Assembly: GCA_903632075.3 (NCBI GenBank)
Contig: CAHIKZ030005407.1
Coordinates: 3,733,501 to 3,797,500, forward strand
Source of the DNA: Acanthosepion pharaonis
Lineage: Eukaryota > Mollusca > Cephalopoda > Sepiida > Sepiidae
Reading direction: 5' to 3'
Length of the DNA stretch: 64,000 bases
Shown here: positions 57,480 through 64,000 of the stretch, piece after piece
Layout: every line of letters starts with the position of its first letter
How positions within the stretch are numbered: position 1 is the stretch's first letter
Notes under the pieces: generated by a model
The model's database searches: none
What the model was told of the DNA's origin: nothing
What the model saw: only the letters and a program-made list of their open reading frames with translations
Program-made: the position numbers and the translations under genes

Positions 57480-58240
57480 TACCTCGATCAACAGAGCTAA
57501 ATCGAGGTAAATTATATAATAAAATAAAAAATGGACAAAGTTATTGGCGGGAGAAAAAATATTTAAATGGTAATTGATGGGAGGCCTAATATAAAATCCT
57601 TTCGTTTACAAAGAAGGTTTTAATGATAGAATGTAAGTGGCCTCCAACACTTTCAGGTGGTAATTTGAGTGGGACTTGCTAGGGATGGTAAAATAGTCAC
57701 CACTAAATCTAAAAGCACAATTATCGCTATTTATAAGGTGTTCTGCGATGGAAGACCCGTATGTATTGGTCAAAATGTCCGAGGGAGTGTACTTAAAGTT
57801 TCGGATTTTCGCTGGAACGTTGTTTTATTCTAGCATTTAACCTTTGCGTCGTTCTTATCTAGTGCGAACCACAACTACATTTATAAGAATAAATTAATGA
57901 ACTATTATGATTTGGCGGGAGAATATCCTTACACAGACGGAAGGACAGGCAGAGAAAACAACACGAGTATTAGCATCAAAGTAACGATGTCGAATTGCGG
58001 TAGAAACCCGTTTAGCAAACCTATCACTGATACTACCTAGCCAAGGAAGGCGTAGATACACAAGACATCTTTTTACTATAGCATGTTTGACTTAAATTCA
58101 GCAATTTTGTTAATTGCTTGAACAATCGCTAATGGGTCGGCATTGTTGCAGAGATTAGAAGTAATAAACATCCAACTTGATGTCCGAACAGATCATAAGA
58201 GCCCTATGCGTAAGGGTCTTAATTAAATTAATTTTGCGCT
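57480..58240 (-). pseudogene. Penelope-like element relic, copy 1
   Basis: On the minus strand, frame-shifting pieces read LVYLRLPWLGSISDRFAKRV, TAIRHRYFDANTRVVF (the RT/linker segment of PLEs), degraded GIY-YIG-region pieces, then GSSIAEHLINSDNCAF and SHSNYHLKVLEATYILSLKP, followed by SLCK (after a stop, KRKDFILG). These are the last ~250 residues of a PLE protein. The 3' end includes GATCGAGGTACGAAACCAG near 57483-57501. The reverse transcriptase core is absent. Confidence 0.65.
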
Positions 58241-58379
58241 TCCTGGGACAAGGTTTTTATGGTACAAAATGTAACGATAGTTCGGAAAAAGTAAAGTTTA
58301 TATAGCACTTTAAAGAGAACAACCGGTTTCGTCCCAGCCTTAAGTTTATTTCTGGGATATAAAATAAAGATAAAGTTTC

Positions 58380-58900
58380 AAGAAAGCTAGATTCCAATAA
58401 CATTCAGACCCACTAAGCATTCCCTCTGTTTACAAAGGGAAGACCCACGGGATCTGATATACAAGGACTCTAGAACCTTTAGGTGATATGAGGAGTGGGA
58501 CATAGATAAAATTGAGAAACGGTCCGCACTAAAAAAAAAAAAAAAGAATTAACATGGGGTGGGAGAGGACGTCCTTACGAATGGAAGAGAAAACTGGATG
58601 GGTAACAAATATTACCCGGAAGGGGGGGGGGACAAAACTATTAATCTCATGCGAAGTTTGTCTAAAGACACCCTCTGAACCAATAAAAAAGACGCAAATA
58701 AACTGGACATTTAACAAAATGCGCTTACCCCTATGAAATTTACTGATGACATCATTGATAATACAAAACAAAGGATGTGTTTTTTTTAAGAGTGTCATCT
58801 TAATCAATTTCACCGCAGAGAAAGCTATCAGAACAAATAAATTAGGTTCTAAAAAAAAAAAAAAAAAAAATTCAGGTATAGAGAAAAAAAAATCCTCTAG
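58380..58900 (-). pseudogene. Penelope-like element relic, copy 2
   Basis: The minus strand reads FRVIFVTHPVFSSIRKDVLS (the linker before the nuclease domain), then after a gap RFSILSMSHSSYHLKVLESL, YIRSRGSSLCKQRECLVGLN and a stop. The wording parallels copy 1, so both are C-terminal fragments of one PLE family in the same orientation, 150 bp apart. The nuclease core between the two pieces is deleted. Confidence 0.65.
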
Positions 58901-59091
58901 AGTCAACCATCGTATTGTATAGCAGAAATGATAGCAAAAAAAAAAAAAAAAAAAAATTATGAGTTCAGCTAAGCAAATTTAAGGTCTTCGTAACTGTTTA
59001 ACGTAAAAAAACTTTAGCACAAAAATGTTCAAGAAAAAAATAGACGATAAGAGGCTTAAAAACATACATTTGAAGTTAATATACAGTAAAT

Positions 59092-59097
59092 TTTATT
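59092..59097 (-). terminator. H1 poly(A) signal
   Basis: AATAAA on the minus strand, about 250 bp after the H1 stop codon. No canonical histone 3' hairpin is seen between the stop and this signal, so the mRNA is probably polyadenylated. Confidence 0.5.
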
Positions 59098-59344
59098 GAA
59101 TAGGTATTCGGTTGAATAGTTTGTTTTTTTTTTTTTTTGCTAACTTTAAAAGACTTGCAAGCCATGAAAAATTGCAGAGTCAAAATATAAAATAAAGGAA
59201 TGATTTAGAAACCAAGTGTAGGGAGTTTACAGTAACTAGTTTTAATATATAGAACGAGAGAAAAAGAAATAAAAGCGAAACGATCTCATTTGAAGGAATA
59301 ACCAAATCATTAAGTTTTTAAAATATTTCAGAGATTTTGTGTCT

Positions 59345-60052
59345 TCAACCCTCCGTTTTCGGTTTTTTGACAAACTGCTTAGTCTTAACAACCACCCTTT
59401 TTGGAGTGAGGAGTTTGGAAATTTTATTCTTTTTCTTTGATGGCGTCGATGTAAACAACAGCTTGGCTTTTATCTTTTTGACACCTGTCAGCGGAGACGC
59501 TGATCGATCTTTTGAGTTGTGAGGTCCAACGCTGCCGCTCGCCTTACCACGCTTGCCCTTCGCGGCTTTTGCAACTAAGGGATTCGGCGGTTTTTTCTTC
59601 GTCGCTTTCTCGCCAGATTCGTTTTTCTTTGACTTTTTCGAGCCTTTGCCTTTGCTTTGTGCGTTTCCTTTCTGCTCAGTTTTCGTTTTCATTTCTTTGA
59701 CATCTTTGCTTCCTTTCTTTTGGGATTTTTTTGTTTCTTTAGTAGAATTCGTTACCTTTTCCTTAGCTTTCGTGTTGATAGCTGTCTTTCCTATCTTGAA
59801 CGAACCAGACGCTCCGGTACCTTTCGTTTGTGCCAATTCCCCGTTTTTCACACCTTCTACTAAGGCTGCCCGAACCAATGCTTTCGACCGACCATCATCG
59901 ACCACACTGTAGTTGCCGACAATATACTTCATAATTGCTTGTCGGGATGAACCCTTCTTTTCGGCAAGATCCAAGATTGCTGCCTTCACCATTTCCCGGT
60001 ATTTCGGTCGCTTGATAGTTTCTAAGGTAGTATTTGCCTTTGCAGGAGCCAT
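59345..60052 (-). CDS. linker histone H1
   Basis: Intronless frame of 235 codons from the Met at 60052 (context GAAACAATGG). Linker histones bind the nucleosome dyad and linker DNA and compact chromatin in the nucleus. Residues ~15-88 form the winged-helix globular domain: RPKYREMVKAAILDLAEKKG, SSRQAIMKYIVGNY, SKALVRAALVEGVKNGEL and the diagnostic GTGASGSFKIG. The C-terminal ~145 residues are Lys/Ser-rich and hold S/T-P sites (SASP, TSTPSKK, LLTPKR) like those phosphorylated in other H1s. The N-tail is short (~14 residues). An in-frame ATG at 60121 would add 23 residues unlike an H1 tail, so I prefer the inner start. No core histone gene lies near; with no 3' stem-loop this is probably a replacement ('orphon', H1-delta-like) type. 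Confidence 0.9.
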   Translation of the reverse strand: MAPAKANTTLETIKRPKYREMVKAAILDLAEKKGSSRQAIMKYIVGNYSVVDDGRSKALVRAALVEGVKNGELAQTKGTGASGSFKIGKTAINTKAKEKVTNSTKETKKSQKKGSKDVKEMKTKTEQKGNAQSKGKGSKKSKKNESGEKATKKKPPNPLVAKAAKGKRGKASGSVGPHNSKDRSASPLTGVKKIKAKLLFTSTPSKKKNKISKLLTPKRVVVKTKQFVKKPKTEG

Positions 60053-60174
60053 TGTTTCGTATATTACCAACAGAGAAATAGGGCTGCGTTTTTTGGCTTT
60101 ATCTAGGAAGCCTTCTGACATCCGTTACCGATTATACAATACCGACTTCTGGTAAAATATCAGCAAAGAGGAAT

Positions 60175-60182
60175 TATTTATA
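60175..60182 (-). promoter_or_regulatory. candidate TATA box of H1
   Basis: TATAAATA on the minus strand, about 123 bp upstream of the chosen start codon, which would place transcription start near 60145-60150. It lies only ~55 bp from the tandem LINE-tail array. A weaker alternative, TGTATAAT, is at about 60131-60138. Confidence 0.35.
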
Positions 60183-60233
60183 TGTTTTGGCAACTAAATA
60201 ATTATGGAGCCGGAAATAGATTCTTCCACGGTC

Positions 60234-61790
60234 ATTTATTATAAATTTATATCGGCAGAATACAGCTGCCACTCTTATTATTTTGAGGGGTGGACGGGTC
60301 CTACTAACATCAGTTTTGTTTTAGTTTGACTATTTTCTTGTATTTTTAGTTTCTTTTTTGGGGTTCATTCCATCTCCCATCATGCCATGTTTCATTTTTT
60401 TTTTTAATTTTTGTATTTAAAACATTTTGAGATTTTTATATCATGGGGTGTTTCTGTAGGCCCCTCCAGTGAGTATGTTGTATCGATTGGTGATGAATGA
60501 GTCCTTGTAGTAAATGGATCAATTGTATTGGATGAATGTGTCGTGAGCGTGATTAACTAGGACTAGGATAATTAACGAAGACCAGCCTCTCCCCACTCCC
60601 CCCTCGGCAATGTACCACAATTATTGCAGAAATGCAATAATAAATATATTCATGAAATTTTTTTTTATATATTTTGGTAAAAAAAAAAAAAAGAAAATAG
60701 GAAAAAAGAGACTTTATGATCATTTATTAAAATTTTTACAACATGGGGTGAATATGTGGTATTGTGATACATGTAGGATTGAGAGGTGATGGACAAGTTC
60801 TTGAGGTGATTGAGTGTATTGAAAGAATGGGTCGTGATTGTGATTAACTAGAACTAGTATAGTCAGTGAAGATCAGCCTTTCTCCATTTTCTCTTCGGCC
60901 TTGTGCCACACTTTTGTAATTTTACAAAATAATATCCATTTATCATAAAGTTATATCGGCAGAATACAGCGGCCATTCTTATTATTTTGAGGAGTAGGCG
61001 GGGTCCTACTAACATCGGTTATGTTTGAGTTGGATTGATCCCCACCCCACTCATGAATATTTTTATATATTTTTTATTAAAAAAAGGTCAGTTATGAACA
61101 GTGAAATTTTTTTACATCATTGGGCGTTTTTAGGTTTCCTGTGAATATGTGGTATTTTGGTGTTTGCAGGTTTAAATGGTAGTGAATGAGTTCTTGTGGT
61201 AAATGAGTAAATAATAATGAATGAATGGGTCGTGAATCGGATAAGCTAGGTATAAGATAGTTACCAGCCTTACTCCACCTCATCTTTGGCCTTGTGCCAC
61301 AATTTCTGTAAGAACAGGAAGAAATAAAACTTTATCATAAAGCTATATCTCTAGAATACAGTGGCCGATCTTATTTTTGTGTTGGTTGATCAAGCCATAT
61401 TAACGCAGGTTAAAACCTGCGTTAATATGGCTTGATCAACCCACATTTTCGTTTGATTGTATTGTTTGATTTTATTTTGCTTATTGTTTTCATCCTCTCG
61501 CCATCAGTTCATGTTTAACTTTTTATAATAAAATTGTAAAAAGAAAGAAAAAATATATATGAATAAATTTTTAAAACATCATGGGTGCTTTTGTAGGATC
61601 CCTGCGAGTATATGTTGGATTGGATAGATAAGAATGGGTTATTTTGGTGAATGGTGAGGAAATTGCTAAAATGAATAGGTTGTAAGTCGGATTAGCAAGG
61701 TGTAGGATAAACAACAACCAACCTATCTCCCCCAATTGCTCTTCAGTCTTGTGCTGCAATAATATGTAAAACATGTTGTAAGTAAACATT
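60234..61790 (+). repeat. four tandem LINE-3'-end-like units
   Basis: Units start near 60234, 60656 (5'-shortened), 60938 and 61330. Each has some of: ATAAAGTTATATCGGCAGAA, a GTCCTACTAACATC block, a CATCATGGGGTG-like centre, a GAATGGGTCGTGA block and a tail TTCGGCCTTGTGCCACA (60894; variants at 60603, 61286, 61743). The order CTACTAACATCAGTTTTGTT, then a GACCAGCC..CCCC block, then the CGGCCTTGTGCCACA tail is the order in the 3' UTR of the LINE at 18231-25331, so the units probably derive from such a LINE end. No coding. Confidence 0.75.
61384..61441. repeat. perfect 28-bp-arm palindrome inside the third unit
   Basis: Arms 61384-61411 and 61414-61441 (GGTTGATCAAGCCATATTAA.. and complement) pair exactly around two A. 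It sits where the other units have the GTCCTACTAACATC block. Confidence 0.9.
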
Positions 61791-62094
61791 TACCATAAAG
61801 ACTGTTGAAACAGTTAATCTTAAAAAGAAAAAAAAAAAAGTAAAACACCCCCACCCACCACTGCGTAATGCTCTATCTTCATTTTAGGGTTTTCAGATTA
61901 AGTTAAAGTTGGAAATTCAGTGTAACTAAATTTTAAATTCCGCAATCAGGGATTTTAAAAAAATAAGCTAGTCTAGTTCGCTTGAAAACTTTTTGAGTTC
62001 TACTCTTTCAAGCTTAAACGTTAAAGTAACAGATTTCTATATCTGTCTATATTTCTGAGATGAGGCATTAATATGTACATTATTTACATTATTC
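61791..62094. other. nothing recognised
   Basis: No supported feature. Confidence 0.4.
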
Positions 62095-62540
62095 GGACTA
62101 TTGTCCCCATTTTTTCGCCATATTTATTACAACGTTTCGGGCGTTGTACGCTCCGGCCTTATTCAGGTGGTTGGAATGTCGAACTGAACCCTTTATTTCG
62201 CTCACTGGGGTAGACTGTTTTAGTTCCACGGGCCATGTTTAATGGCACAGTGGATAAAGGCGTTGGTTAGATCCAGTGACAGGACACAAAGAGTGTGAGT
62301 TCAATACCCAGTTGAGGCAGTGGAGAACTTTCAGAGGGAAAATTAACAGGAGATAACTCATAACTGACATCCATTAAACATGGCACGTGGAACTAGAACA
62401 GTCTACCCCAGTGAGCGTAATAAAGGGTTCAGTTCGACATTCCAACCACCTGAAGAAGGCCAGAGAGTACAACGGCGGAAACGTTGTAATAAATATGGCG
62501 ACGAGGACAATAGTCCGATTAATGTAAATACTGTACATAA
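62095..62540. mobile_element. foldback element enclosing an Arg-type tRNA-like head
   Basis: The left arm (62095-62237) and right arm (62372-62530) are inverted copies about 140-160 bp long (GTTCCACGGGCCATGTTTAA / TTAAACATGGCACGTGGAAC; CCAACCACCTGAA..). The centre holds GGCACAGTGGATAAAGGCG (A-box-like, as in tRNA-Arg) and GTGTGAGTTCAATACCC (B-box-like). Related pieces are at 48433-48655, 62850-63000 and 63776-64000. It is probably non-autonomous. Confidence 0.75.
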
Positions 62541-62849
62541 CAAATTTCTGTCTTTTGTTTTTCTAAAATTGTTTAAGTAGGGCGTCAATGGTTATTGGAC
62601 CCTTTTTCCATCCCCCACATTTTTTCGGTTTTTTATTAAAGTTCCCACCCACCTTGTAGGTGACAGAAGGCATAATTCACTGGAGCGATGTTTGTTTTTT
62701 CCTTATTTTATTTATTTATTTATTTTTTTTTTTTTGTTCTAGACTTTCCCACATTTTTTTTTCGCCCATTTGAGTTGCTTTTCTGCCATATGTTAGCCGT
62801 GGGGAAGATCACATACTAACATTTTATTTCTCTGAGATATCCAGAAGAG
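62541..62849. other. nothing recognised
   Basis: T-rich with (TTTA)n-like runs near 62707-62740. Confidence 0.5.
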
Positions 62850-63000
62850 GCGTGGTAGGTGGAACTAGAACAATCTATTCCGATGGACGAAATGAAGGGT
62901 TCAGTTCGAAATTCCAATCACCTGAAGTAGGCCGGGACCTTACAACGGCCGAAACATCGTGAATATGTACAGTCCGTACAATGTAAATAATTACAATACC
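62850..63000 (+). repeat. single arm of the 62095 foldback family
   Basis: GTGGAACTAGAACAATCTAT, GAAGGGTTCAGTTCGAAATT and CAACGGCCGAAACATCGTG match the right arm of 62095-62540. No partner arm is near. Confidence 0.75.
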
Positions 63001-63369
63001 TCATCTCAAAAATATTTTATTTCTCATTGCATTTTTTTTATTCTTTTCATGACATTTAATTTTATCTAAATAAAAATCATGTAAATTTTTTACCTCCCTC
63101 TTCACATGTTTTGTATATTAGGTATTAGGTTTACAATTACAGGCACCGCAGCCATGGGCAACATTTTTCGAGCAGTGGGCCGCATGATCTGTGTCTCATC
63201 ACAAAGCGGGGCCCACTGCTAAAAAGGTTCAAGCTAATCCTTTGTAGTAGGTACCTCAACTATTTTCACGACCTGTCGATTGGGGCTTCAGAATACGCCT
63301 ACTGCACCTCTGTAGAGGGTAAGAACCACCCCCCCAAAAAAAAATGTGAGGCATCCTGTGTATGACAAC
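63001..63369. other. nothing recognised
   Basis: No supported feature. Confidence 0.4.
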
Positions 63370-63775
63370 AAACTACAAAACCTCTGATCAGGAGGTTTTG
63401 AGGACCATGGAACCACATCTTAATTGCTGGTGTTCCCAGGTCCACCCTGACCCAGGGTGGTAGCATCTGCTAGGGTTCCAGCTATGGGAAAATAGTTAAC
63501 CGCCAAAACTGGGGTTAAAACACTATGAAAGTGTAAAATAGATTTTAATACAATATATTTTTCTACAAAAATTATTACCAACAATACAATATTGCCAGCA
63601 ATACATTTTTGAAAAATTTCACCAGCAATACATTTTTGAAGGAAAAATATTACCAGCAATATATTTTTTAAGGAAAAGAATATTGCCAGCAATACATTTT
63701 GAACAAAAAGATATTACCAGCAATAGATTTTTGAAGAAAAAAATATTACCAACAATAAAAATCTTACAGTATTTA
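63370..63775 (-). repeat. minisatellite composite, inverted second copy
   Basis: 63379-63545 is the inverse complement of 37053-37215 (for example TCCACCCTGACCCAGGGTGG, GGGTTCCAGCTATGGGAAAA). 63545-63762 carries about seven units of the ~30-bp repeat (ATTACCAGCAATA with a TTTTTGAA spacer). It abuts the foldback arm at 63776. Confidence 0.85.
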
Positions 63776-64000
63776 CATTAGTCAGACTATTGTCCTCATC
63801 TTTGTCGCCATATTTGTCACAACGTTTCGGCCGTTGTAAGCTCCGGCCTTCTTCAGGTGGTTGGAATTTCGAACTGAACCCTTTATTTCGATCACTGGGG
63901 TAGACTGTTCTAGTTCCAAGTGCCATGTTTGATGGATGTCAGTTAGTTATCTCCTAATTTTCCCTCTGAAAGATCTCCACACGAAACGTTGTGACAAATA
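63776..64000 (-). repeat. arm of the 62095 foldback family, running off the window
   Basis: It carries AACGTTTCGGCCGTTGTAAG, TCCGGCCTTCTTCAGGTGG and TGTTCTAGTTCCAAGTGCCA, the left-arm sequence, then a shortened centre without the tRNA-like head, and ends GAAACGTTGTGACAAATA at the window edge. A minus-strand frame (63714-63926) parallels the plus-strand frame 62380-62580. Confidence 0.75.

Noticed and set aside
60053..60121. Upstream ATG of H1 at 60121
   Set aside because: It would add 23 residues rich in hydrophobic amino acids, unlike H1 N-tails; the inner ATG has the usual MAPAK-type start and a good context.
59345..60121. Part of a histone gene cluster
   Set aside because: No H2A, H2B, H3 or H4 coding sequence was seen on either strand in the window.

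Overview
The window looks like animal, probably molluscan and most likely octopod-cephalopod, intergenic DNA. It is AT-rich, crowded with (TA)n and other microsatellites, tRNA-derived SINE heads and decayed transposons, and codes for very little. The organism call is an inference from repeat style and from the mobile-element families; no single sequence proves it. I find one gene I believe is a working host gene: a linker histone H1 on the minus strand at 59345-60052. Nearly everything else that can be named is a dead mobile element, a MITE, a foldback element or a satellite.

Layout: 0-12 kb holds (TA)n tracts alternating with hairpin elements, Tc1/mariner-type transposase relics (1.45, 3.4, 8.35-9.2 and 9.9-10.3 kb), two LINE 3' ends (5.6 and 6.5 kb), a 0.9-kb polypyrimidine tract (6.8-7.6 kb) and a GC-rich block with repeated TGTGACGT (10.26-10.5 kb). 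12.3-13.2 kb is a Penelope-like element (PLE) tail with a GIY-YIG nuclease domain. 13.23-25.44 kb is the largest structure: a Ty3/gypsy retrotransposon whose 3' LTR is split by a 7.1-kb Tx1-like LINE, flanked by a 16-bp target duplication. Both elements are broken by stops, frameshifts and deletions.

25.4-58.9 kb is a mosaic of 5'-truncated LINE ends (two or more families, one copy with a 5' inversion of the twin-priming type), two 77-78-bp mariner MITEs with MADE1-like ends, a pogo-type MITE, a Merlin-type transposase scrap, minisatellites, a duplicated 0.5-kb segment (43.5 and 49.0 kb), several palindromes and two more PLE relics (57.5-58.9 kb). 59.1-60.2 kb is the H1 gene with a candidate TATA box and a poly(A) signal. 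Directly upstream of H1, at 60.23-61.79 kb, lie four tandem degenerate units that resemble the 3' end of the Tx1-like LINE. 62.1-64.0 kb has foldback elements that enclose a tRNA-like head, plus a second copy of the minisatellite-bearing repeat seen at 36.7 kb.

The elements are not a pathway. What links them is insertion history: PLE fragments sit beside (TA)n tracts, the gypsy element starts exactly at a (TA)n border, the LINE lies inside the gypsy LTR, and LINE-tail sequence recurs in SINE-like copies and in the array upstream of H1. All similarities were judged by eye; no search was run.
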